Shown: positions 43,015-52,337 of the stretch, piece by piece | Numbering within the stretch: position 1 is the stretch's first letter | Layout of the letters: each line of letters starts with the position of its first letter | Notes under the pieces: generated by a model | Seen by the model: the letters and a program-made list of their open reading frames with translations, nothing else | Databases searched by the model: none | Told to the model about the DNA's origin: nothing | Assembly (NCBI RefSeq): GCF_012972705.2 | Contig: NZ_JABCSC020000002.1 | Coordinates: 62,001 to 126,000 of the forward strand | From: Uliginosibacterium aquaticum | Lineage (GTDB): Bacteria > Pseudomonadota > Gammaproteobacteria > Burkholderiales > Rhodocyclaceae | Direction of reading: 5' to 3' | DNA: 64,000 bases | Made by a program: the position numbers and the translations under genes

Positions 43015-43899
43015 ATGCAAGCCACCACCCCGCAGCCGCCGCAAGAGCTGAGCATTCCCGGTCCAGCCGGCCCGCTCGCACTGCGCGTATACCGCCCCAG
43101 CACCGCCCGGGCGGGCTTGCCCATCGTGCTCTATTTCCATGGTGGCGGCTTTATCGGCGGCAGCCTGGACGACGCCCACACCGCAGCCGCTTTCATCGCC
43201 GAACACACGCCGGCCCTGGTCATTGCCGTCGATTACGCCCTGGCCCCAGCCCGGCCCTTCCCCGCTGCCCCCGAGGATGCCTATGCCGCTGCGCAGTGGG
43301 CCGTTGAGCACGCCCTCGAACTGGGCGGCGCTCCTAAGCGGCTGGCGGTTGCCGGCGACGATGCCGGCGGCAACCTGGCGGCCGCCCTGACTCTGATCGC
43401 CCGTGATCGCAATGGCCCGGCCATCCTGGCCCAGGTGCTGGTCGGACCAATGCTCGACCCGAGCATGACCCGCCTCGGTGACAGCGCCCGTCTGAACTCG
43501 GATCTCAGCGCCGCGACCTGCGCCGACTGCTATCGCCAGTATCTGCCCCAGCCGCGCCAGCGCCTGCACCCCTACGCGTCGCCGCTGGTTTCGGTACGCC
43601 AGGCAGGCTTGCCGCCGGCATTGATCATCACGGCTGAATGCGACGTGCTGCACAAGGAAGCCGAGACCTATGCCGAAGCCCTGATCGCCGCCGGCGTTGC
43701 CACCCAGGTCGTGCGCCTGGCCGGCCTCAAGCACGCTGCACTGGCCAGCCACCGCCCGGCACTGGCTGAAATTGCCCATTTCCTGCGCCGCCGCCTTGGA
43801 GAGCAAGAGATTCCGACAGAGCCGCCCGAAACGCTGGGTCAGCGCGGCCTGCGCAATGAACACCAAAGCCCCCCCAGTCCCTCGTCAGAGATCCGATAA
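43015..43899 (+). CDS. Alpha/beta hydrolase, HSL-like, with Asp at the nucleophile position
   Basis: A 294-residue protein of the hormone-sensitive-lipase group. The oxyanion motif HGGG (42-45) is intact, but the elbow that should read GDSAGG is GDDAGG (114-119), so the catalytic Ser is replaced by Asp116. TAECDVLHKEAETYAEAL and GLKHAAL carry the usual Asp and His region. It may be inactive, or use Asp as nucleophile as in haloalkane dehalogenases. It leads the RND operon; GTG at 43012 is an alternative start, and no strong ribosome site is visible. Confidence 0.8.
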   Translation: MQATTPQPPQELSIPGPAGPLALRVYRPSTARAGLPIVLYFHGGGFIGGSLDDAHTAAAFIAEHTPALVIAVDYALAPARPFPAAPEDAYAAAQWAVEHALELGGAPKRLAVAGDDAGGNLAAALTLIARDRNGPAILAQVLVGPMLDPSMTRLGDSARLNSDLSAATCADCYRQYLPQPRQRLHPYASPLVSVRQAGLPPALIITAECDVLHKEAETYAEALIAAGVATQVVRLAGLKHAALASHRPALAEIAHFLRRRLGEQEIPTEPPETLGQRGLRNEHQSPPSPSSEIR

Positions 43900-43937
43900 G
43901 CCCCGCTCCCATTATTCAAACCCCCAGAGGAATCATC

Positions 43938-45098
43938 ATGCCCCTACGCCAAAAAAACTTTGTCCTCGCCGCCGCCCTGGCCGGCCTCTTCAGTCTCGGT
44001 GCTGGTCTCGCCGTTTATCACGGCCAGGCCGGTGCTGCGTCCACCGCTGCGCCGGCCGCGGCCACGGTGGATGTCGCCGAAGTCATTGGCCGCGCAGTCA
44101 CCGAATGGCAACAATATTCCGGTCGCCTCGAAGCAGTGGAGCGGGTCGAGATCCATCCCCAGGTCTCCGGCATCCTGACTGCCGTGCATTTCAAGGACGG
44201 CAGCCTGGTCAAGAAGGGTGAGCTGCTGTTCACCATCGACCCGCGCCCCTTCGCCGCCGAGGTGGCCCGCGCCGAAGCCCAGCTCGCTGCGATGGAAGCC
44301 CGCGTCGCCTACACCGCCAGTGATCTGGCGCGCGGCGAACGCCTGCTGGCCGAAAACGCCATCGCCCGCCGGGATTTCGACGAGAAGCAGAATGCCGCGC
44401 GCGAAGCCAAGGCCAACCTGCAGGCGGCCAAGGCCGCGCTCAATGTCGCCCAGCTCAATCTCGAATACACCCGCATCACCGCGCCGATCACCGGCCGCGT
44501 CTCGCGTGCGGAAGTCACCGTCGGCAATCTGGTCGCTCCCGGCAATGGCCCGGCGCTAACTTCGCTGGTCTCGGCCGATCGCATCTATGCCGCCTTCGAT
44601 GTCGACGAGCAAAGCTACCTGAAGGTAGTCAGTGGCAGCCAGGGTAAGGCGTTGCCCATCCATCTGGGCCTCGCCAACGACGAGGGCTACTCGCTTCAGG
44701 GGCGGCTGAGTTCGGTGGATAACCGCCTCGACAGCAGCTCCGGCACCATCCGCCTGCGGGCCCTGGTCGACAACCCGGACGGCAAGCTGCTGCCCGGCCT
44801 CTATGCCCGCATCCGGCTCGGCGCATCCGGCCAGCGTGATGCCGTGCTGATCGATGAAAAAGCGGTCGGCACGGATCAAGCCAGACGCTTCGTACTGGTG
44901 GTCGGCGAAGGCAACCAGACCGCTTACCGGGAAGTTCGCCTGGGCAGTCTGCAAGACGGCCTGCGGGTCGTCGAAAGCGGCCTCAAGGCCGGCGAACGCA
45001 TCGTGGTCAACGGTCTGCAACGGGTACGCCCGGGCGACCCGGTCACCCCCAACATCGTCCCGATGGGCGCCGCCGTGCCGGCTGCCGCCAAGGGCTGA
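43938..45098 (+). CDS. RND efflux periplasmic adaptor (membrane-fusion protein, MexE-like)
   Basis: A 386-residue adaptor with an N-terminal membrane or export segment (LAAALAGLFSLGAGLAVYH). The barrel-sandwich hybrid halves HPQVSGILTAVHFKDGSLV and ITAPITGRVSRAEVTVGNLV flank a helical hairpin (about 95-165), followed by beta-barrel and membrane-proximal domains (LLPGLYARIRLG). No lipobox Cys is seen. It links the permease to the outer-membrane channel. The permease gene follows after 12 bases. Confidence 0.93.
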   Translation: MPLRQKNFVLAAALAGLFSLGAGLAVYHGQAGAASTAAPAAATVDVAEVIGRAVTEWQQYSGRLEAVERVEIHPQVSGILTAVHFKDGSLVKKGELLFTIDPRPFAAEVARAEAQLAAMEARVAYTASDLARGERLLAENAIARRDFDEKQNAAREAKANLQAAKAALNVAQLNLEYTRITAPITGRVSRAEVTVGNLVAPGNGPALTSLVSADRIYAAFDVDEQSYLKVVSGSQGKALPIHLGLANDEGYSLQGRLSSVDNRLDSSSGTIRLRALVDNPDGKLLPGLYARIRLGASGQRDAVLIDEKAVGTDQARRFVLVVGEGNQTAYREVRLGSLQDGLRVVESGLKAGERIVVNGLQRVRPGDPVTPNIVPMGAAVPAAAKG

Positions 45099-45110
45099 GG
45101 ACTCACCGTC

Positions 45111-48100
45111 ATGAACATCTCAAAATTCTTCATCGACCGGCCGATCTTCGCCGGCGTGCTCTCTATCCTGCTTCTGCTCGCGGGCGTGCTGGCGGTGTTC
45201 CAGCTGCCGATCTCGGAGTATCCCGAAGTCGTGCCGCCTTCGGTCGTCGTGCGTGCCCAGTATCCCGGCGCCAACCCCAAGGTGATTGCTGAAACGGTGG
45301 CCTCGCCACTGGAGGAGTCGATCAACGGCGTCGAAAACATGCTCTACATGCAGTCGCAGGCCAACAGCGACGGCAACCTGACGGTGACGGTCAATTTCAA
45401 GCTCGGCGTCGATCCTGACAAAGCCCAGCAACTGGTGCAGAACCGCGTCTCGCAGGCCTTACCTCGCCTGCCCGAGGATGTGCAGCGCCTGGGGGTGACG
45501 ACGGTGAAAAGCTCGCCGACGCTGACCCTGGTGGTGCACCTGATCTCGCCGGACGATAAGTACGACGCCACCTATCTGCGCAATTACGCCGTGCTCAACG
45601 TCAAGGACCGGCTGGCCCGCATCTCCGGGGTCGGCGAAGTCTCAGTATGGGGCGCCGGCAACTATGCCATGCGCGTCTGGCTAGACCCGCAGAAAGTTGC
45701 CCAGCGCGGCCTGACTGCCAGTGAAGTGGTGGGCGCCATCCGCGAGCAGAACGTACAGGTTGCGGCTGGCGTGATCGGCGCCTCTCCGAGCGCACCGGAC
45801 ACGCCGATGCAGTTTTCGGTCAATGCCCAGGGCCGCCTGCAAAGCGAGGAAGAGTTCCGCAACATCGTGCTCAAGACCTCTCCCGATGGCAGTGTCACCC
45901 GCCTGGCTGACGTCGCCCGCGTCGAGCTCGATGCAGCGGAATACGGCCTGCGCTCACTGCTCAACAACAAACCCGCCATCGGCATGGGCATCATGCAATC
46001 GCCCGGCGCCAACGCCCTCGAGGTTTCCTCCCAGGTGCGCGCAGCGATGGCCGATCTGGCAAAAGACTTCCCGGCCTCGGTGGAATATCGCATCGAATAT
46101 GACCCAACCCAGTTCGTGCGCTCCAGCATCAAGGCCGTGGTCCACACCCTGCTCGAAGCCATCCTGCTGGTCGTACTGGTCGTGATCGTTTTCCTGCAAA
46201 CCTGGCGCGCCTCGATCATCCCGCTGCTCGCCGTGCCGGTCTCCATCGTCGGCACCTTCTCGCTGATGCTCGGTTTCGGTTACTCGATCAATGCCCTGTC
46301 GCTGTTCGGCATGGTGCTGGCCATCGGCATCGTGGTCGATGACGCGATCGTAGTGGTTGAAAACGTTGAGCGCAACATCGAGGCCGGGCTGACACCTCGC
46401 GACGCCACCTACCGGGCAATGCGCGAAGTCAGCGGGCCGATCATCGCCATCGCGCTGACCCTGGTGGCCGTGTTCGTGCCGCTCGCCTTCATGACCGGCC
46501 TCACCGGCCAGTTCTACAAGCAGTTCGCGATGACCATCGCCATCTCGACGGTGATCTCGGCCTTCAACTCGCTGACCCTGTCCCCGGCCCTGGCCGCCAT
46601 GCTGCTCAAGGGCCACGGCGAAACACCGGACTGGCTGACGCGGCAGATGAACCGCTGGTTCGGCGGCTTCTTTGCAGCCTTCAACCGCTTCTTCGGTCGC
46701 GCTTCTGAGAGCTACGGCCGCGGCGTCACCGGTGTCATCGGTCGCAAGGCCTCGGCGATGGGCGTGTATGCCGTGCTGCTGGGGCTGACGGTGGGCATCT
46801 CCTATCTGGTACCTGGCGGCTTCGTGCCGGCCCAAGACAAGCAGTACCTGATCGGCTTCACGCAATTGCCGAACGGCGCCTCGCTCGACCGCACCGAAGC
46901 GGTGATCCGCAAGATGGGTGAAATCGCGCTGGCACAACCGGGCGTTGAAAGCACCATTGCCTTCCCCGGCCTGTCGATCAACGGCTTCACCAACAGCTCC
47001 AGTGCTGGCATCGTGTTCGTGACCCTGAAACCCTTTGATGAACGCCACGGGCCGGAGCTCTCGGCAGGCGCCATCGCCGGCGCGCTGAACCAGAAATACG
47101 CCGCGATCCAGGAATCCTTCATCGCCGTCTTCCCGCCACCACCGGTGATGGGCCTGGGCACGGTGGGCGGCTTCAAGATGCAGATCGAGGACCGCGGCGC
47201 CATCGGCTACGCCGAGCTGAATGCGGCCGCCAATGCCTTCATGGCAGCAGCATCCAAAGCGCCGGAACTGGGGCCGATGTTCTCCAGCTACCAGATCAAC
47301 GTGCCCCAGCTCGATGTGGATCTCGACCGCGTCAAAGCCAAGCAACAAGGGGTTTCGGTGACCGACGTGTTTGACACCATGCAGATCTACCTCGGCTCGC
47401 TGTATGTGAACGACTTCAACCGCTTCGGCCGCACTTACCAGGTACGCGCCCAGGCCGATGCACCGTTCCGCGCCCATCCGGAGGACATCCTGCAACTGAA
47501 GACGCGCAACAATCAGGGCGAAATGGTGCCGCTCTCCTCGCTGGTCAAGGTGCACTCCACCTTCGGCCCGGAAATGGTCGTGCGCTACAACGGCTATACC
47601 GCCGCCGATATCAACGGCGGCCCGGCACCCGGCTATTCGTCGGCCCAGGCCGAGGCAGCCGTCGAGCGCATCGCCGCAGAAACTCTGCCGCGAGGCGTGC
47701 GTTTCGAGTGGACCGATCTAACCTACCAGAAGATTCTCGCAGGCAACGCCGGCATCTGGGTCTTCCCGATCAGTCTGTTGCTGGTCTTCCTGGTACTCGC
47801 GGCACAGTACGAAAGCCTGACCCTGCCGCTGGCAGTGATCATGATCGTGCCGATGAGCATCCTGGCCGCGCTCACGGGCGTCTGGCTGACCGGTGGTGAC
47901 AACAACATCTTCACCCAGATCGGGCTGATGGTGCTGGTGGGCCTGGCGTGCAAGAACGCCATCCTGATCGTCGAATTCGCCCGCGAGCTGGAACTGCAGG
48001 GCGCGACCCCGATCGATGCGGCCATCGACGCAAGTCGCCTGCGCCTGCGCCCGATCCTGATGACTTCCATCGCCTTCATCATGGGCGTCATCCCGCTCGT

Positions 48101-48311
48101 CATCTCAAGTGGTGCCGGCTCCGAAATGCGCCATGCCATGGGGATTGCCGTCTTCTTCGGCATGCTCGGCGTGACCTTCTTCGGGTTGTTCCTGACCCCG
48201 GTTTTTTATGTGCTGCTGCGCACCCTCGACAAGCGCCACAAGCTGCACACCGCAGCGCCGCATGAGGCTCCGATCACCCCGGCTCACACCGCCCCTCAGC
48301 GTGCGGTCTGA
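45111..48311 (+). CDS. RND multidrug efflux permease (HAE1 family, MexF/AcrB-like)
   Basis: A 1066-residue inner-membrane proton antiporter starting MNISKFFIDRPIFAGVLSIL. The proton-relay Asp pair in helix 4 is present (LAIGIVVDDAIVVVENVE), with large periplasmic loops holding the docking and porter domains, and the second-half marker GLACKNAILIVEFA. The duplicated 6-helix layout and length are standard. The sequence (IREQNVQVAAGVIG, SEYPEVVPPSVVVRAQYPGA) is closest to MexF-type pumps as I recall, which export chloramphenicol, quinolones and related compounds; the true substrates cannot be read from sequence. Confidence 0.95.
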   Translation: MNISKFFIDRPIFAGVLSILLLLAGVLAVFQLPISEYPEVVPPSVVVRAQYPGANPKVIAETVASPLEESINGVENMLYMQSQANSDGNLTVTVNFKLGVDPDKAQQLVQNRVSQALPRLPEDVQRLGVTTVKSSPTLTLVVHLISPDDKYDATYLRNYAVLNVKDRLARISGVGEVSVWGAGNYAMRVWLDPQKVAQRGLTASEVVGAIREQNVQVAAGVIGASPSAPDTPMQFSVNAQGRLQSEEEFRNIVLKTSPDGSVTRLADVARVELDAAEYGLRSLLNNKPAIGMGIMQSPGANALEVSSQVRAAMADLAKDFPASVEYRIEYDPTQFVRSSIKAVVHTLLEAILLVVLVVIVFLQTWRASIIPLLAVPVSIVGTFSLMLGFGYSINALSLFGMVLAIGIVVDDAIVVVENVERNIEAGLTPRDATYRAMREVSGPIIAIALTLVAVFVPLAFMTGLTGQFYKQFAMTIAISTVISAFNSLTLSPALAAMLLKGHGETPDWLTRQMNRWFGGFFAAFNRFFGRASESYGRGVTGVIGRKASAMGVYAVLLGLTVGISYLVPGGFVPAQDKQYLIGFTQLPNGASLDRTEAVIRKMGEIALAQPGVESTIAFPGLSINGFTNSSSAGIVFVTLKPFDERHGPELSAGAIAGALNQKYAAIQESFIAVFPPPPVMGLGTVGGFKMQIEDRGAIGYAELNAAANAFMAAASKAPELGPMFSSYQINVPQLDVDLDRVKAKQQGVSVTDVFDTMQIYLGSLYVNDFNRFGRTYQVRAQADAPFRAHPEDILQLKTRNNQGEMVPLSSLVKVHSTFGPEMVVRYNGYTAADINGGPAPGYSSAQAEAAVERIAAETLPRGVRFEWTDLTYQKILAGNAGIWVFPISLLLVFLVLAAQYESLTLPLAVIMIVPMSILAALTGVWLTGGDNNIFTQIGLMVLVGLACKNAILIVEFARELELQGATPIDAAIDASRLRLRPILMTSIAFIMGVIPLVISSGAGSEMRHAMGIAVFFGMLGVTFFGLFLTPVFYVLLRTLDKRHKLHTAAPHEAPITPAHTAPQRAV

Positions 48312-48329
48312 CCCCCAGGAGAAATGAAC

Positions 48330-49838
48330 ATGAAACATCTCACTTCGCCCGCCCTCCATGCCGCCCCGGCGGCGGTCAGGCCCCGCAGCCGGGGTACGGC
48401 CACCCGGCTGTTCCCGCTACTGGCGGCACTGCTGACGCTGGCCGGCTGCTCGCTGGCCCCGGCCTATCAGCCACCGCAGGTCGAGACGCCGGCCGCCTTC
48501 AAGGAGGCACCCACTGCGGCGCAATGGAAGACCGCCGAACCCGCCGAAAACGTCCCGCGCGGTGAATGGTGGAAAGCCTTTGCCGATTCGACACTCAACG
48601 ATCTGGAAAGCCGTGCCGCAGCGGCCAACCAGGATCTCAAGGCCGGCGCTGCCCGTCTGAGCCAGGCCCGTGCCCTGCAACAGAACGCCCGTTCGGCGCT
48701 CTTCCCGCAGATCGGTATCGGCGCCGGAGCCACCCGCCAACGTCCCTCGCCAGCCTCGCAAGGGCTAGCTGCAGACGCCGACACCAGCATCTCGACGTTG
48801 TGGCGGGCGCAAGGCACCGTTGCCTACGAAGCCGACCTGTTCGGCCGGGTGAGCAGCAGCGTCGATGCCGCGGCGGCCACCAGTGCGCAGCGCGAAGCCC
48901 TGTTCCACTCACTGCAACTGGCCATCCAGGCCGATGTCGCAAATGCCTACTTCTCCCTGCGCGAACTCGACGCCTTGGCGGCGCTGTATGCAGACACCGT
49001 CACGCTGCGCGAGCAAAGCACCCGCCTCTTCCAGCGCCGTTTCGATGAAGGAGACATCAGCGAGCTGGAGCTAGCCACCGCCCGCACCGAACTCGCCTCG
49101 GCCCGCTCGGAAGCCATCGGCATCGCCCGCCAGCGCGCCGTGGCCGAACACAGCCTGGCCATCCTGCTCGGCGAGGCGCCGGCCGCCTTCACCCTGCCCC
49201 CTCAGCCGCTCGACCGGGTTGAGCTGAAAGTGCCAGCCGGGCTACCGTCCGCCTTGCTCGAAAGACGTCCGGACATCGCCGCCGCCGAACGCGCGATGGC
49301 CGCCGCCAATGCTCGCATCGGCACGGCGCGGGCCGCCTTCTTCCCGCGCCTCTCGCTGACCGGGGCACTGGGTTACGAGTCAGCCGAGCTGGGCGATCTT
49401 TTCAAATGGAGCAGCCGCACCTTCCTGCTCGGTCCGATGGTCGGCACGCTGCTTTCGCTGCCGGTCTTCGATGGTGGCGCTCGCCAGGCGGGGGTGGATC
49501 AGGCACATGCCGTCTACCTCGAAGAGGCTGCCAACTACCAGCAGACGGTGCTGCGCGCGTTCAAGGAAGTAGAGGACAACCTGGCCCATCTGCGTCTGCT
49601 CGAGAGCCAGACACAGGCTCAGGACGAAGCCGTCAGCTCGGCCCGGCGGGCCGCCCGGCTATCTCAGGTCCAGTATCGTGAAGGCTCGGTCAGCCACCTG
49701 AATGTGATCGATGCCGATCGCAGCGTGCTGCTGCAACAGCGCGTAGCCGTTCAGCTCGAGGCCGAACAGGCGCGGGCTACCGTCAGCCTGATCCGCGCCA
49801 TTGGCGGTGGGTGGCAGGCACAGGCCGCCGTCAATTGA
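48330..49838 (+). CDS. Outer-membrane efflux channel, NodT/OprN family lipoprotein
   Basis: A 502-residue TolC-like channel. The lipobox LTLAGC with Cys near residue 37 shows lipidation. Two outer-membrane efflux protein repeats follow (NQDLKAGAARLSQARALQQN ... and ERRPDIAAAERAMAAANARI), ending with RDVxxx-like helix NVIDADRSVLLQQR. The ATG at 48330 has better spacing to AGGAG than the ATG 6 bases earlier. It completes the tripartite pump. Confidence 0.92.
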   Translation: MKHLTSPALHAAPAAVRPRSRGTATRLFPLLAALLTLAGCSLAPAYQPPQVETPAAFKEAPTAAQWKTAEPAENVPRGEWWKAFADSTLNDLESRAAAANQDLKAGAARLSQARALQQNARSALFPQIGIGAGATRQRPSPASQGLAADADTSISTLWRAQGTVAYEADLFGRVSSSVDAAAATSAQREALFHSLQLAIQADVANAYFSLRELDALAALYADTVTLREQSTRLFQRRFDEGDISELELATARTELASARSEAIGIARQRAVAEHSLAILLGEAPAAFTLPPQPLDRVELKVPAGLPSALLERRPDIAAAERAMAAANARIGTARAAFFPRLSLTGALGYESAELGDLFKWSSRTFLLGPMVGTLLSLPVFDGGARQAGVDQAHAVYLEEAANYQQTVLRAFKEVEDNLAHLRLLESQTQAQDEAVSSARRAARLSQVQYREGSVSHLNVIDADRSVLLQQRVAVQLEAEQARATVSLIRAIGGGWQAQAAVN

Positions 49839-49860
49839 CCCGCAAGCAGTGAAAACACCT

Positions 49861-49894
49861 GTGTGAGCAGGCGGGGCCAAGCCCGCCCTCACAC
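49861..49894. terminator. Stem-loop downstream of the RND operon
   Basis: GTGTGAG (49861-49867) and CTCACAC (49888-49894) enclose GGCGGG...CCCGCC, giving a strong stem between the convergent OMF and ribA genes. There is no T-run, so it may be a processing stem or a dispersed repeat acting as terminator. Confidence 0.55.
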
Positions 49895-50014
49895 GGGCCC
49901 CGCATTCATGATGCGGAGGCCTTGCCAGGCGGCACAGTCGTCACATAAGTGAAATTCGCCCAAGCCCCAATTGCCGCGCGCTGAAGGGCATCCTCCGGTG
50001 CGGGCAGCCCTGCG

Positions 50015-50659
50015 TCACTGCGCGTCGGCCTGCTCCGGCTCCGAGGGCTGGGCTTCCGGGCTATCGGGCAAACGCAGCACATGTCCCATCCGCTGCCGCT
50101 TGGTCTGCATGTAACGGCGGTTGTCCGGATTGGAGGGCACTTCGTGTGATAGCGACTCCAGTACCTTCACGCCCTCGCGCTCCAGCGCCTGTCGCTTGGT
50201 CGGGTTGTTGCTCATCAGCCTGATGCTGACGACACCCAGATGGCGCAGGATTTCTGCCGGCGCCGCGTAGCTGCGACGATCGGCCGGTTGCCCAAGCGCC
50301 AGATTCGCCTCGACGGTATCCAGGCCCTCATCCTGCTTGGCGTAAGCCGCAATCTTCTGCTGCAGGCCGATGCCGCGCCCTTCGTGGCCCCGCACATAAA
50401 TACAGACCCCGGTGCCCGCAGCCGCAATGCGTTGCAGGGCAAGCTCCAGTTGCTCACCGCAATCACAGCGCCGCGAACCGAAAACGTCTCCGGTCAGGCA
50501 TTCGGAATGCACGCGGACGAGTACCCCCGTCTGCCCCTCGACGACACCGCGCACGAGTGCAAGATGCTCCACACCACCATGCTCACGGAAGGCATGGACA
50601 CGGAACTCGCCATGCGCTGTCGGCAGGACGGACTGAGAAATCTGATCAAAGATGGACAT
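50015..50659 (-). CDS. ribA: GTP cyclohydrolase II
   Basis: A 214-residue enzyme that opens GTP to 2,5-diamino-6-ribosylamino-pyrimidinone phosphate, the first step of riboflavin synthesis. The zinc ligands Cys54, Cys65 and Cys67 are in RVHSECLTGDVFGSRRCDCG; GHEGRGIGL and LMSNNPTKRQ match catalytic regions. It lacks the RibB domain, so it is a stand-alone RibA, slightly longer at the C-terminus than E. coli RibA. I chose MSIFDQ; upstream residues in frame are not family-like. The ribosome site is weak. Confidence 0.93.
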   Translation of the reverse strand: MSIFDQISQSVLPTAHGEFRVHAFREHGGVEHLALVRGVVEGQTGVLVRVHSECLTGDVFGSRRCDCGEQLELALQRIAAAGTGVCIYVRGHEGRGIGLQQKIAAYAKQDEGLDTVEANLALGQPADRRSYAAPAEILRHLGVVSIRLMSNNPTKRQALEREGVKVLESLSHEVPSNPDNRRYMQTKRQRMGHVLRLPDSPEAQPSEPEQADAQ

Positions 50660-51053
50660 GAACTGACAAGGCTGACTGCTCGAAGGCTGTTCGACAGCCG
50701 CGCTCTGAGGTGGTTCGAAAATTCCGGAGCATCCCGCCCCGAGGCTCAAGGGATAGTGATCGCGACCCACTGGCGATGTGCGCCGCGCTTCCGGAGGAAT
50801 CCGCTATTTTGCCCGGCCTTGTGCCCAAGCCCAAAGCACTATCTCGTCTATGCATTGCGCCAGAATCCATCGCCAGGTGATGAATTGAGTGATCCGCCCT
50901 GATTTGGGACCATGCAGCCCCTTACATTGGGCCTGCCTCACCGGAACACGCCAGCTCGTTGTACCCAAACAAAGGGGCGGATCGGCCATGGCGATCTGCT
51001 CAACACTTACCGTGAAATAAAGAGCGCCTTGTCTCTGCACAGCGCGCAAGCAT
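50660..51053. other. intergenic region, no gene seen
   Basis: A 394-base stretch between the ribA start and the end of the outer-membrane barrel gene. I looked for an FMN riboswitch upstream of ribA and did not see its conserved GGGCAGGGTG or CCGAC-type blocks. Only short, unsupported frames occur. Confidence 0.45.
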
Positions 51054-52337
51054 TCAGAAGAACCAGCGCGCATAGGCTTCCAGCCGCCAGTTCGAAGTCT
51101 TGGTAGTGAACTCAGCGTTTTCCGGCCCGCCGAGCAAAATCGCCCGACTGCGCAGTTCGAGATTCGAAAAGCCGGTATAGCTGACTTCGGGCTGGATCTG
51201 CCAGCTGCCGTCACCGATATTGGCCATAGTGGTCAGCGCCACGCTGCCATAAAGCCAGCCAAAGGGCTCAGCCTTGCTAGCCTTCAGATAGAGATAGTCC
51301 TGCCCCGGATTGGCTTTGGCATAGCCGGACTGAGCCACCGTGCGCGCCTTGCTGCTCAAGCTGGCTGAGGCCCCCTGAACCGTAGCGCGGTCCATGAAGG
51401 CGTAGTAGTCGTCCAGCTCATCTGCCGTATAGCCACCACCATTGTGGTAGTACTCACCTATCAGGGTGATCTCGCCAAGGGTCAGGTAGCGAAGGCCAAT
51501 CAGATATGCGCTGTAATCGAGTTGCTTGCTGCTGGAGACGCCACTTTCGCTGACCGTAGTACGCGTCGCATCCAGGGTGTGCGCCCACTCGCCATGCACC
51601 TCAAGCGCAGGACTCAGGTTGCGCGAGAAGTCGGCACCGAAGCTCTGCGGACGCGCGCCCTCTCCCCGCCACATCAGATCTACATCGGTATCCCAGGCGA
51701 GCAAATAAAGTTTCGCTGCCGGATTAGGGTTCTGCTGCTTGCCAAAATCATTATTCAGGTTGTCGTTTGTGGGCACGACAAGCCCTGTCAGACCAAGGGC
51801 GCTCACAGGCCCGGCAAAACTGCGGTTCCACTCTACGCCAGCCATCACGAAGCCCTCCCGGCTGGCAGTAGGATCGACCGGATCCTTGGGGCGCTCTACA
51901 AACCCTACTGGGTTCCAAGCATAGCCCTTGCCCCAGCGCTGCACGCGCTTGCCAAGGTCCACTGTCAATGCAGGCCCCGCGCTCCAGCGTAAGCCACCAT
52001 CCATCAAGGCTCCATAGCTCACGCGTTCGAGCAGGGTGTCCGCCGCATAACTTGCCTGGGCCCGTGCATCGGCTGTAAAGCCCCACCAGCTGGTCTTGCC
52101 GGAAAGCTCCAGGGTGGTCGTGGTGCGATTGAGCCAGTCGCGCGGTGCTTCACCCGGGTACGCGATGCGGTAAGCCGAGCTGTCGCCGCGCAGACTGAGG
52201 GTTTCGAACTTCTGTTCGAGGTAGCCGCCGAACTCATAAGGTTTCTTCTCGAATTCGCTGGCATTGAATACAAACTCCTCTGCCTGCGCAGCCATGCCAG
52301 AGAGTATCCAGAGCATGGCCACAGCACATGCTTTCAT
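51054..52337 (-). CDS. Exported outer-membrane beta-barrel protein in a Lol-like block
   Basis: A 427-residue protein with a signal peptide (MKACAVAMLWILSGMAAQAEE) and a beta-rich body full of aromatic, alternating strands, ending in EAYARWFF, a typical barrel C-terminus. I recognise no named family with certainty. It overlaps the LolA-like gene by 4 bases (ATGA), and the position next to a LolA-like protein and an ABC permease suggests a role in transport to, or of, the outer membrane. Confidence 0.72.
   Translation of the reverse strand: MKACAVAMLWILSGMAAQAEEFVFNASEFEKKPYEFGGYLEQKFETLSLRGDSSAYRIAYPGEAPRDWLNRTTTTLELSGKTSWWGFTADARAQASYAADTLLERVSYGALMDGGLRWSAGPALTVDLGKRVQRWGKGYAWNPVGFVERPKDPVDPTASREGFVMAGVEWNRSFAGPVSALGLTGLVVPTNDNLNNDFGKQQNPNPAAKLYLLAWDTDVDLMWRGEGARPQSFGADFSRNLSPALEVHGEWAHTLDATRTTVSESGVSSSKQLDYSAYLIGLRYLTLGEITLIGEYYHNGGGYTADELDDYYAFMDRATVQGASASLSSKARTVAQSGYAKANPGQDYLYLKASKAEPFGWLYGSVALTTMANIGDGSWQIQPEVSYTGFSNLELRSRAILLGGPENAEFTTKTSNWRLEAYARWFF

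Noticed and set aside
45954-47555. 533-residue open frame on the minus strand
   Set aside because: Antisense to the RND permease; His/Asp/Gly-rich shadow.
50660-51053. FMN riboswitch upstream of ribA
   Set aside because: The conserved RFN blocks could not be found on the coding strand.
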